Below, piece after piece: positions 16,304-23,937 of a stretch of 64,000 nucleotides of DNA. The translations under genes were made by a program, and so were the position numbers. The stretch spans positions 1-64,000 of the forward strand of contig CBDASI010000001.1 in NCBI GenBank assembly GCA_965199585.1, in the 5' to 3' direction. Below the pieces are notes generated by a model, which did not search any database, was not told the origin of the DNA, and was given only the letters and a program-made list of their open reading frames with translations. This stretch comes from JAVVHH01 sp965199585. GTDB taxonomy: Bacteria; Pseudomonadota; Alphaproteobacteria; Acetobacterales; Acetobacteraceae. Each line of letters opens with the position of its first letter. Position 1 is the first letter of the stretch.

Positions 16304-17587
16304 TTACCAGCCGCGACCCTTGATGCGGTTCAGCTCGCGGTCGAGCTGTTCCAGACGTTCGGGGACCTTGGCGCGGCCCGTCATCATGTCGTTGACCGCC
16401 CGCAGCGCCGCATTGGACACCTGAGAGTATTTGGTCCCGGTCGAAGCCGAAGGGCGGGTCACGAGATCGAAATTCTGTGCGGTCTCGATCCAGGGATAGC
16501 TGGCAAGGATGTCCGGATCCTTCAGCAATTCGGGATACCCGGGCAGGCGCGCGAGCTTGAGCATGCGCTGCTTCTGGTTCTCCGGGGTATTGATGAACTT
16601 GATCAGGTCTGCGGCGAGTTGCGGGTTCTTGGAGAACTTCGGGATCCAGAGCTGCCAGCCGCCGAGGCCGGAGGCGGACTTGCCGTTGGGACCGTGCGGG
16701 ATGGCCGTGACGGCGAACTTGTCCTTCACCGCCGAGCCGTCCGCCTGCATGGCCGCGAACGCGTACGGCCAGTTGCGCATGAACAGGTAATTGCCGGACT
16801 GGAACGCGCCGCGGGCGTCGTCGATGATGTAGGCGGTGACACCGGGGGGCACGGTCTTGCCGACCCAGGAGGTCAGCTCTTCGAGGGCGGCGCGGGCATT
16901 GGAATTGTTGGCGGTGACGGTACCGTCCTTGTCGACCCAGGTCCCGCCCCCGTAAGAGCTGATCCATTCGACGATGTCGGTCGCAAAGCCCTCGTAGACC
17001 GAGCCGGGATACACGAAGCCCCAGAAATTGGGATTGCCCGCAGCGCGCTCGCCGGCTTGTATCTTTTCCGACATTTCGCGGACGTCGGCCCAGGTCTTCG
17101 GCGGTTCGTCGTAACCGTATTTCTTGAGCAGGTCGGTCCGGTAGTAGAACAGCCCGATGTCGCCGTAGAACGGCACCGCGATGAGGCGCCCGCCGATCGT
17201 GTTGAGGGCGATGGTCGCCGGGGTATAGCGGGCAATATCGTCGGCGGCGAAGTATTGCTTCATGTCCACGGCAAAGCGTTCCATCATGCCCTGCCAGACG
17301 ACGTCCATCGCGTAGATGTCGATGTCGCTGTTCCCTGCGGCGAGGTTCTGCTGCATGATGGCGAGGATCTCCGTGCCGTTATTGGGCACACTGAGGATCT
17401 CGACTTTGGCGTTGTTCTTGGCTTCCCATGGCTTGATCTGCTCGCGCAGGAAGTCGATGGTCGGGCCAGACCAGGCACCGGGCATCAAGGTGATCTTCTG
17501 CTGCGCATAGGCGGTGCCAGCGGCCAACGTGATGGCCAGCGCCGCCGCGAGACCGAATCCCCTGCGTTTCATCGTCGTTCCATTCAT
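16304..17587 (-). CDS. Sugar ABC importer binding protein, extracellular family 1
   Basis: Periplasmic sugar-binding lipid-free protein of 427 residues. A Sec signal peptide (KRRGFGLAAALAITLAAG, cleavage after AYA near residue 30) precedes a family-1 binding fold: DIDIYAMDVVWQG, IAVPFYGDIGLFYYRTDLLKKYGY, PKTWADVREMSEKI and NGKSASGLGGWQLWIP. These are the standard hinge and ligand-lobe blocks. ATG at 17587 is preceded by GGGAAG; ATG 17572 is an alternative. It lies 44 bases downstream of the LacI-fusion regulator and 59 upstream of the MalF-like permease. It probably binds a sugar, glycoside or sugar acid fed to the dehydratase. Confidence 0.92.
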   Translation of the reverse strand: MNGTTMKRRGFGLAAALAITLAAGTAYAQQKITLMPGAWSGPTIDFLREQIKPWEAKNNAKVEILSVPNNGTEILAIMQQNLAAGNSDIDIYAMDVVWQGMMERFAVDMKQYFAADDIARYTPATIALNTIGGRLIAVPFYGDIGLFYYRTDLLKKYGYDEPPKTWADVREMSEKIQAGERAAGNPNFWGFVYPGSVYEGFATDIVEWISSYGGGTWVDKDGTVTANNSNARAALEELTSWVGKTVPPGVTAYIIDDARGAFQSGNYLFMRNWPYAFAAMQADGSAVKDKFAVTAIPHGPNGKSASGLGGWQLWIPKFSKNPQLAADLIKFINTPENQKQRMLKLARLPGYPELLKDPDILASYPWIETAQNFDLVTRPSASTGTKYSQVSNAALRAVNDMMTGRAKVPERLEQLDRELNRIKGRGW

Positions 17588-17631
17588 GACGTTTCTTCCC
17601 TTGTTGACCGCAGCATCCGCCGCCGCAGTAT

Positions 17632-19869
17632 TCATTGACCCAGTATCGTGCGGAGCGTGCCCGCAGCGGCCCGCAGCGCCGCCCGGGGCGAGACGTCTCC
17701 GCGCAACGCTGCATGGACGTGACTGCCGACGATCTGCTCGTAGCGAAATTCGCTCAACTTGCCCTCGGTGGTGACCAGCGAGATGGCGCGGGCGCGTGAC
17801 TTCGGAAACAACTCGACGGCCTGACCGAGCCACGGGTAAACCGACCGCAGCTCGAGGCTGTTGTAGAGCGCCAGTGCCGGCGTCGAGCCGCCCATGATGG
17901 TGAGCGGGATCGCCATCTCCATCCCCGCAGCCCAGGACATCCAGTCGAAGGCGAGATCAGGCCGGGCGCATTCGGCGACGATGCCGACGGACCAGCCACC
18001 CAGAACGGGCACCCCGCCGGGCACCGGGGCATAGCCGATCTTGCCGACCACTTGCGACGCGCTGCGATCCGTCAGCGGCGCCGCCGGGGCGCAAAACAGC
18101 ACCACCATGGCCACGTCGCCGGACGCGAAATCGGCCACCTGGCCGGAGCGCGACCTGGTCTCCCAACCCGGTGCCGCATAGGCCGTGCTCTCGACGTAAT
18201 TTGCCAGCACGTCTTCGGCCTCGCGGTTGTCGAGCGTCACCCGGCCGGCCTCGTCCAGCACATGGGCGTTGCTGCCCCAGAGCCGGGTCAGGAACTCGAC
18301 CATCGCGCCATGCGGCGGGTTCGTCCCGAGCGAGATCCCGTAACTGGTCGGCGAGGTCGGGTTGCAGGCCCGGGTGAAGAAGCGGGCGACGGTGTTGAAC
18401 TCGCCCCAGCTCTCCGGCGGGCGCAGGTCGTCGCCGGTCATGTCGCGGTAAGCGAGGCGGTGGCGGGGGTCGTCGAACAGGTCCTTGCGGTAGAACAGCA
18501 ATTCGACGTCGAACCGCGATGGCAGCGCGAAACAGCCGCCCCCCTGGCGGCAGGTCGCGTCGAGCACGCCGGGCACGAGGCCGCGGACGAGTTCGGGATG
18601 CTGCTCGAGGCGGTCGTCCAGGCGCAGCAGCGCCCCGGCCGAGGCGAGCTCGCCCATCCACGGCTGGTCGATCTCGACGACGTCGTATTCGGCGCGCGCC
18701 GCGGGGTCGTTGAGCACGCCGTGCAGCTGCTCGGCCGACATTGCTTCGATCTCCACCCGCGCGCCGGTGCGGTCCTCGAAATGCGGCTGCAGGGCCGAAA
18801 GCGCCTGGCGCGACATGCTCTCGAACATCAGGACCCGCAGGCTTTCGCCAGGCGCTCTGCGTCGCGTCATGAGCCTCGGCTGCGCGTTTCGCGCCACGGC
18901 GGCCAGCCGGCGGTCGAGGCCGTCATGCTCCACCGGAGTGCGCATGTTGTCGAGCAGTGCCCCGGCCGCGGCCGCGCCGAGCTGCAGACCGCATCGCCGC
19001 ACCACCGGCTCCAAGTATTCGTCCGCATTCGCCCAAGACTGCTCATCGATCGCGACGACGTGCACGGGGGACTGCAACTGGCTGGATAGTATCTCCAACG
19101 CCTTGCGTGCGCCGCGTTGGATGGCCGACGACGTCGACAGCACCAGGTCGACAGGCTGCTCCCGCGCGATGGCGCTGACCAAAACGCGAAACGCCGTTTC
19201 CGCGTCGTCGTTGGTCTCCAGCACGGTCCCGGCGGTGGCCGGCTGAAGGCCAATCCCCTCCCGGAAGCCGTCCGCCGCGCGTCGTTCACTGGAATAGCTC
19301 AGCGGCCCGGTGAGCAGCACGAGGTTCCGGTAGCCTCGACGCGTCAGATCCCGCGTCGCTTCTGCCATCGATCGCCGAACGTCCTGCTCGACGAAGGTGA
19401 AGCCGCCGCCGACGGGTTCACGTTCGAGAAACACCAGATGCACACCGGCCTGTCGCAGCTCGTCAGCCCGCGCCATGTCGTCCGGCTGGCACGTGACGAT
19501 CAGCACCCCGGCGGCGCGCTGCTGCAAGCTCATCTGCAGCAGATCGTTCTCCTTGGAGCGAACCTCCGACGTTACGTGGAGTGCCGCCAGATAGCCGTGA
19601 TCGCCGAGCACGCGTTCGGCCCCGGTGAACAGCGCGCTGAAGTGCAAATCCGTCACCGACGGCACGATGACGTTCACCAGCGACGATTTCTGCGTTTTCA
19701 GCTGCCAGGCGGAGTAATGCCGCTGGTAGCCGAGTTGGTCGACCGCTTCGCGCACGCGACGCACGATCTCACGCTGCACCGACGCCCGCTCATTGAGAAC
19801 GTTCGACACGGTGGCGACAGAGACGCCCGCTTCCCGCGCGACATCCTTGATGGTGGCAAACCGGTGCAT
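17632..19869 (-). CDS. LacI repressor fused to a family-1 solute-binding protein
   Basis: A 745-residue protein of unusual build. Residues 1-55 are a LacI-type helix-turn-helix (ATIKDVAREAGVSVATVSNV) with the hinge region; 60-335 form a LacI/periplasmic-binding-type sensor (VNVIVPSVTDLHFSALFTGA, DLTRRGYRNLVLLTGP). From about 345 to the end it reads as a complete extracellular family-1 binding protein (YDVVEIDQPWMGELASAG, CFALPSRFDVELLFYRKDLF, PPESWGEFNTVARFF, GGWSVGIV). No signal peptide precedes the second half, so the binding domain must act in the cytoplasm as a second sensor. One uninterrupted frame spans both. It heads the MalEFG-dehydratase operon, and a LacI-type palindrome lies 10 bases upstream of its ATG. 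Confidence 0.9.
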   Translation of the reverse strand: MHRFATIKDVAREAGVSVATVSNVLNERASVQREIVRRVREAVDQLGYQRHYSAWQLKTQKSSLVNVIVPSVTDLHFSALFTGAERVLGDHGYLAALHVTSEVRSKENDLLQMSLQQRAAGVLIVTCQPDDMARADELRQAGVHLVFLEREPVGGGFTFVEQDVRRSMAEATRDLTRRGYRNLVLLTGPLSYSSERRAADGFREGIGLQPATAGTVLETNDDAETAFRVLVSAIAREQPVDLVLSTSSAIQRGARKALEILSSQLQSPVHVVAIDEQSWANADEYLEPVVRRCGLQLGAAAAGALLDNMRTPVEHDGLDRRLAAVARNAQPRLMTRRRAPGESLRVLMFESMSRQALSALQPHFEDRTGARVEIEAMSAEQLHGVLNDPAARAEYDVVEIDQPWMGELASAGALLRLDDRLEQHPELVRGLVPGVLDATCRQGGGCFALPSRFDVELLFYRKDLFDDPRHRLAYRDMTGDDLRPPESWGEFNTVARFFTRACNPTSPTSYGISLGTNPPHGAMVEFLTRLWGSNAHVLDEAGRVTLDNREAEDVLANYVESTAYAAPGWETRSRSGQVADFASGDVAMVVLFCAPAAPLTDRSASQVVGKIGYAPVPGGVPVLGGWSVGIVAECARPDLAFDWMSWAAGMEMAIPLTIMGGSTPALALYNSLELRSVYPWLGQAVELFPKSRARAISLVTTEGKLSEFRYEQIVGSHVHAALRGDVSPRAALRAAAGTLRTILGQ

Positions 19870-19878
19870 TCCCCCGCC

Positions 19879-19892
19879 GTGAAACGTTTCAC
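19879..19892. promoter_or_regulatory. LacI-family operator
   Basis: GTGAAACGTTTCAC is a perfect 14-base palindrome with the central CG typical of LacI-family operators. It begins 10 bases upstream of the start codon of the LacI-binding-protein fusion, on its transcript side, which suits repression of that gene and the operon behind it. Confidence 0.7.
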
Positions 19893-20085
19893 CGCAGTCA
19901 GATCGGAACCGTCCGCGATGTCAATCCGCAATCGGCGCGGGTCCCGAGAGCCGGGCTCGACACCAAGCGATCGTTCGCGGCCCGGCGGAGACGGCGGCGC
20001 AGGCGCGGTCTTAGATCGCGACCGGGGCCAACGGTTCTCTCGCAGTGACGAGGATGGTCGGTTCGTTACTGGGACCGTCGGCCCC

Positions 20086-21090
20086 TCAGCTGCCGGCCCC
20101 GTCGGACACGGGCGGGTAGAACGCGTCCTGCCAGCGGGCGGGTGGGGATTTCAGCTCGTTCTGTTTCGCCATGAAGCTCGCGAACGCCATGGTCCCGGAG
20201 GGCGCGGTGCCGAACAGCCTGCCCATCTGCCTCAGGATCGTCTCGACCTGGGCAGGGGTGAGCTTGCTCGACTCCGATTGCAGGTAGAGCTCGGTGGCGC
20301 GCGCCGGGTCTTGCGCGATGATCCCGCAGGCTTCGTCGAGCGCCCCGACGACGGCCTTGGTCAGACCGGGCTTGGCTGCGACCTTGGCCGTCGTGCCCAG
20401 CACGGCCCCCGTCACCTCCTCACCGAGGATGTCCCTCGAGCTGGTCACGAGGTGCATGCCGGGTGCGGATTCCAGCACTTCGCTGAACGGTGGCGTGGCG
20501 AAATACAGCGTCACGCTTCGGCTCGTCATCAGCGCCACGACCGCATCCGGGTGAGGCAGGGACACCATCTGCGTGTCGAGCTTGTGGGCGTCTCCGAACG
20601 CCTTCTCCGCGGCCATCCTCAGCAACTCGGCCTGCGGCGTGTTCGGAGCGGTGACGGCGATCCGGTCGTCCGGGCCGATATCGGCCACCGACTTGATGCC
20701 CGGCACGTTGGTGTAAAGGCTGTAGGGCAGGGTCGAGAGCGAGCACAGCCCACGCACCCCGATGTTCCGCAGCGTCTTCTCCCGCGCGATCAGCACGCCG
20801 GGAAGGCCGTACGCGCCGATGTCGATGTTGCCGCTGATGAGCGCATCGTTGATCGCGGTGGTGCCGCTGATCCGCGTCAGGGTGACGGCGGCGTTCGCGT
20901 CGGCTGCTTTGACGTGGGCGGCGAAGAGACCGAGCCGGTCCGCGATCATGACCGGCAGGTAGCCGATCCCGTATTGGATGGCGATCGTCAGCGAGGCCGG
21001 GGCAGCGCGCGCGCGCGACGGGGCCAGCGCGATTCCGGCACTGCCACCGGCGAGAGCGAGCGCAGTTCGACGGGTGAGCATGCCGGGCAT
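20086..21090 (-). CDS. Orphan ABC binding protein, NMT1/TauA-like
   Basis: Periplasmic solute-binding protein of 334 residues. The N-terminus MPGMLTRRTALALAGG is a Tat-type signal, with cleavage near RARA-AP around residue 31. The mature start ASLTIAIQYGIGYLPVMIADRLGLF and SGNIDIGAYGLPGVLIAREK are the recognisable parts of the SsuA/TauA/ThiY fold. The Shine-Dalgarno GGAGGAAG is strong. No permease or ATPase belongs to it here; it is the last gene of a co-directional set (ThDP enzyme, LigJ-like hydratase, ModA-like protein, DUF1932 oxidoreductase). A hairpin separates it from the preceding gene. Confidence 0.86.
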   Translation of the reverse strand: MPGMLTRRTALALAGGSAGIALAPSRARAAPASLTIAIQYGIGYLPVMIADRLGLFAAHVKAADANAAVTLTRISGTTAINDALISGNIDIGAYGLPGVLIAREKTLRNIGVRGLCSLSTLPYSLYTNVPGIKSVADIGPDDRIAVTAPNTPQAELLRMAAEKAFGDAHKLDTQMVSLPHPDAVVALMTSRSVTLYFATPPFSEVLESAPGMHLVTSSRDILGEEVTGAVLGTTAKVAAKPGLTKAVVGALDEACGIIAQDPARATELYLQSESSKLTPAQVETILRQMGRLFGTAPSGTMAFASFMAKQNELKSPPARWQDAFYPPVSDGAGS

Positions 21091-21131
21091 TGAACTTCCT
21101 CCGCTGCAGCCATTCGGCCTTGATGTGGCAC

Positions 21132-21177
21132 GATAGAGCACTTCCCGAGCCAAAAAGCTCGGGAGTCGTGCTCTATC
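21132..21177 (-). terminator. Long hairpin between oxidoreductase and binding-protein genes
   Basis: GATAGAGCAC (21132-21141) pairs with GTGCTCTATC (21168-21177), and TCCCGAGC (21143-21150) with GCTCGGGA (21157-21164), closing on a 6-base CAAAAA loop with a small internal bulge. On the minus strand it lies between the stop at 21204 and the start at 21090, and could terminate or attenuate transcription, or stabilise processed mRNA ends. Confidence 0.55.
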
Positions 21178-21203
21178 TCGTTGCTCGCAGCGGCTGGGCC
21201 GCA

Positions 21204-22091
21204 CTACGCCGTCGGCGCGCGATGCGGCAGCGTCGCCGTCAGCGCGTCGAGCAAGCTGTCCAGATCGGGCGCGTTTCGGGCGGCGCCCATCTCCGCTCCG
21301 CGGCGCCACGCCCAATCCTGCCGCTCGGCGATGGCCCGGCTCAGCAGCGGCTCCACGCCCGCATCGTCCACCGTGCGCGCCACCTCGCGCATCTCCTCCG
21401 CGCGGCGCTTGCCGTGGATCAGGGCGCGGCTGATGACGTAGCGGGCCAGGTCCGGCCAGTCCGGGTGCGGCAGGGTGTCGCCCATGGTGCGCAGCACGTC
21501 CGCCTCCACGCCGTAATGCCGGGCTGCCAGCATGCACTCGGTGGTCAGCGCTTCCAGGCCCTTGATCATCACGCTGCGGCACATCTTGACGGAAGACGCA
21601 CGCCCGACCTCCGCCGAGAACACCGTCAGGTTCATCCCGAATGGCTCGGCCGCCTTGGTGAAGGCATCCGCATGCGCCCCGCCCAGCAGGATGGGCGTGG
21701 CGAGGCGCTTTGGCGGCACGCTGGCCATCACCGCGGCCTCCACGTAACGGCCGCCCGCAGCCTCGATCGTCCGGCTCGCCTCCGCCTTCGTCGCGGGCGC
21801 CACGCTGTTCACGTCGACGACGAACGGGGCATGGCCCAACGCGGTGACCATCGAGCTCATCGCGTCAGGAACCGACCCGGCGGTCACGCAGACGAACACG
21901 ATGTCCGCGCCGTGGCACGCCTCGCCCGGGCCGTCCGCCGCAATGCCGATGGCGCGGGCGCGGGCTTGCGCATCCGGCGCCACGTCGAAAACGGTCACTG
22001 TCGCACCCGCCTTGGCGAGGTCCGCCGCGAAGATGCTGCCGACCTCCCCGAAGCCGATGATGGCGACCTTGGTGGAATTGCTGATCGTCAT
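21204..22091 (-). CDS. NAD(P)-binding 6-phosphogluconate-dehydrogenase-like oxidoreductase (DUF1932)
   Basis: A 295-residue beta-hydroxyacid dehydrogenase. The N-terminal Rossmann fold has AIIGFGEVGSIFAADLAKAG, and the middle has VDVNSVAP as the counterpart of the family's D-x-S-T block. A C-terminal DUF1932 helical domain begins around RASSVKMCRSVMIKGLEAL, holding the lysine usually needed for catalysis. The substrate is unknown; such proteins recur near 4,5-cleavage aromatic genes, which fits the LigJ-like neighbour. It lies 24 bases downstream of the ModA-like gene, in the same transcript. Confidence 0.86.
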   Translation of the reverse strand: MTISNSTKVAIIGFGEVGSIFAADLAKAGATVTVFDVAPDAQARARAIGIAADGPGEACHGADIVFVCVTAGSVPDAMSSMVTALGHAPFVVDVNSVAPATKAEASRTIEAAGGRYVEAAVMASVPPKRLATPILLGGAHADAFTKAAEPFGMNLTVFSAEVGRASSVKMCRSVMIKGLEALTTECMLAARHYGVEADVLRTMGDTLPHPDWPDLARYVISRALIHGKRRAEEMREVARTVDDAGVEPLLSRAIAERQDWAWRRGAEMGAARNAPDLDSLLDALTATLPHRAPTA

Positions 22092-22115
22092 TCGATTGCT
22101 CCCGTTCTGCGACAG

Positions 22116-22793
22116 TTAGGCCGGCTCCAGGCCGTGCCGGCGTTTCGCCGCGTCGTTGGCGGCGGCGGCCAGAAAGGCGGTGAACTGGCGCGCCACGTCC
22201 GCCCGGCGGCACGTCCGGATGATGCCGGCGGTGAACACCGTGTCGAGCGCGACCGACGGCGGCAGCGAGGCGAAGACGGTGATGCCGGGGATGCCGAGAA
22301 GCTCGCTGCGTTGCTGCACCGCGAGGTCGACCGTCCGTTCCGCCAGGAGCTGGCCGACCGGAACGCCGGGCGGGGCCCGTCGCAGCCGCTCGTGCAGCTC
22401 GCTGCGGAGGTTCCAGCGTTCCAGCAGCCGAAGCAGGTGATCGCCGCTCGGCCCGGTGGAATAGCCGATCCGCCCGGCCGCCAGCAGGCTGCGCCGGACC
22501 GCTTCGGCGTCGGACAGGTCCGGGGCCGGGTCATCCTGCCGGACGGCGACGGCCATCTGCGACCGAGCGACGGGAACCAGGCTGCCCGCCAGTAGGTGCG
22601 CTTCCGCCTCGAGCTGGCTCATCACCGCGGCGGCCAGCACCACCACGTCGACCGGCTCGCCCTCGCGGACGCGGCGCGCGGCCTCGAGCCCGCCCGTCGC
22701 TTCGACCCTGGCGTGGCCATCCCAAGCCGCGGCGAGCTCGGCCAACAGCCCGCGCGTCGCCTGGGAGGACAGGCCGGAGACTTCCCGCGTCAT
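22116..22793 (-). CDS. Leaderless ModA-like substrate-binding domain protein
   Basis: A 225-residue protein with the fold of molybdate/general type II binding proteins (SBP_bac_11): an early LLAELAAAWDG segment, PVDVVVLAAAVM, then GRIGYSTGPSGDHLLRLLERW and the closing TAFLAAAANDAAKRR. There is no signal peptide, so if the start at 22793 is right it works in the cytoplasm, perhaps as a ligand sensor or enzyme accessory. Similar leaderless proteins are seen in catabolic operons; their function is not known. It sits 52 bases after the LigJ-like gene and 24 before the DUF1932 oxidoreductase. Confidence 0.75.
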   Translation of the reverse strand: MTREVSGLSSQATRGLLAELAAAWDGHARVEATGGLEAARRVREGEPVDVVVLAAAVMSQLEAEAHLLAGSLVPVARSQMAVAVRQDDPAPDLSDAEAVRRSLLAAGRIGYSTGPSGDHLLRLLERWNLRSELHERLRRAPPGVPVGQLLAERTVDLAVQQRSELLGIPGITVFASLPPSVALDTVFTAGIIRTCRRADVARQFTAFLAAAANDAAKRRHGLEPA

Positions 22794-22845
22794 CGGCCGG
22801 TGCCCACCACGTCTTCACGACCGGATCGGACCAATCCGAGCGATG

Positions 22846-23889
22846 TCACGCGCCGCCCTCCCCCCTGCCCCGCGCGGCAAGCCGCGCGTTGATCCCGGGA
22901 TAGACACGGCGCGCATTGGTCTCGAACACCTTGAGCCGGTCGGCTGCCGACAGGTTGGCGGTGGCATCCACGTAGCGCCTGGTGTCGTCGAACGGATGGC
23001 CGGTCTGAGGATCGATGCCCCGGACGGCCCCGATCATCTCCGAGGCGAACAGGATGTTGTCGACCGGGATCACCTCGGTCAGCAAGTTGATGCCGGGCTG
23101 ATGATAGACACACGTGTCGAAGTAGACGTTGCGCAGCAAGTGCTCGCGCAGATCGGGTTTCTTCATCGCCTGCGCCAATCCCCGGTAACGGCCCCAGTGA
23201 TACGGCGCCGCGCCGCCACCATGCGGGATCACGAAACGAAGCGTCGGGAAGTCGCGGAACAGGTCGCCCTCGATCAGCTGCATGACAGCCGTGGTATCTG
23301 CGTTGATGTAGTGGGCGCCCGTGGTGTGGAAGCAGTCGTTGCATGATGTCGACACATGGATCATGGCGGGAATGTCGAGCTCCACCAAGACCTCGTAGAT
23401 GGGATACCAGTAACGGTCGTAGAGCGGCGGACTGGTCCAGTGTCCGCCCGACGGGTCGGGATTGAGGTTGATGCCGACGAAGCCGTACTCGGTCACGCAT
23501 CGGCGGATCTCGGCGACGCAGGTGGCGGTGGAAACGCCAGGGCTCTGCGGCAGCATGGCGGCACCGACGAAATTGTCCGGAAACAAAGAAGACACGCGGT
23601 GGCACAGCTCGTTGCAGATGCGGGCCCACTCGGCGGACACGCCGGCATCGCCGATATGATGCGCCATGAACGAGGCGCGGGGCGAGAACACGGTGAGGTC
23701 GATCCCCCGCTCGCGCATCTGCTTGAGCTGATTGCTCTCGATGGTCTCGCGCAGCTCGTCATCCGAGATGCGGAGCGAGGCCGGGTCGGGCCGCTCGCCC
23801 TGCCCCGCCACCGCCGCGACCTGGCGGTTGCGCCAGTCTTCGAGCGCTTTGGGGGCCGTCGTGTAGTGACCGTGGATGTCGATGATCAT
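22846..23889 (-). CDS. ligJ: Amidohydrolase-fold hydratase, LigJ-like (4-oxalomesaconate hydratase)
   Basis: A 347-residue metal-dependent enzyme of the ACMSD/amidohydrolase-2 group. It starts with IDIHGHYTTAPKALEDWR, which matches LigJ, the 4-oxalomesaconate hydratase of the protocatechuate/gallate 4,5-cleavage pathway. Other blocks include NLNPDPSGGHW, MIHVSTSCNDCFH and FVIPHGGGAAPYHWGRYRG, with the expected His/Asp metal ligands. The neighbouring ring-cleavage dioxygenase, LigI lactonase and LigK aldolase are missing, so the pathway is incomplete here. A related tricarboxylate or keto acid may be the true substrate. It follows the ThDP-enzyme gene by 48 bases. Confidence 0.75.
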   Translation of the reverse strand: MIIDIHGHYTTAPKALEDWRNRQVAAVAGQGERPDPASLRISDDELRETIESNQLKQMRERGIDLTVFSPRASFMAHHIGDAGVSAEWARICNELCHRVSSLFPDNFVGAAMLPQSPGVSTATCVAEIRRCVTEYGFVGINLNPDPSGGHWTSPPLYDRYWYPIYEVLVELDIPAMIHVSTSCNDCFHTTGAHYINADTTAVMQLIEGDLFRDFPTLRFVIPHGGGAAPYHWGRYRGLAQAMKKPDLREHLLRNVYFDTCVYHQPGINLLTEVIPVDNILFASEMIGAVRGIDPQTGHPFDDTRRYVDATANLSAADRLKVFETNARRVYPGINARLAARGRGEGGA

Positions 23890-23937
23890 GGCAATTCCCT
23901 CCTGCGGCTGAGCCTTTCCGTCCGTCCGACCACGGCG

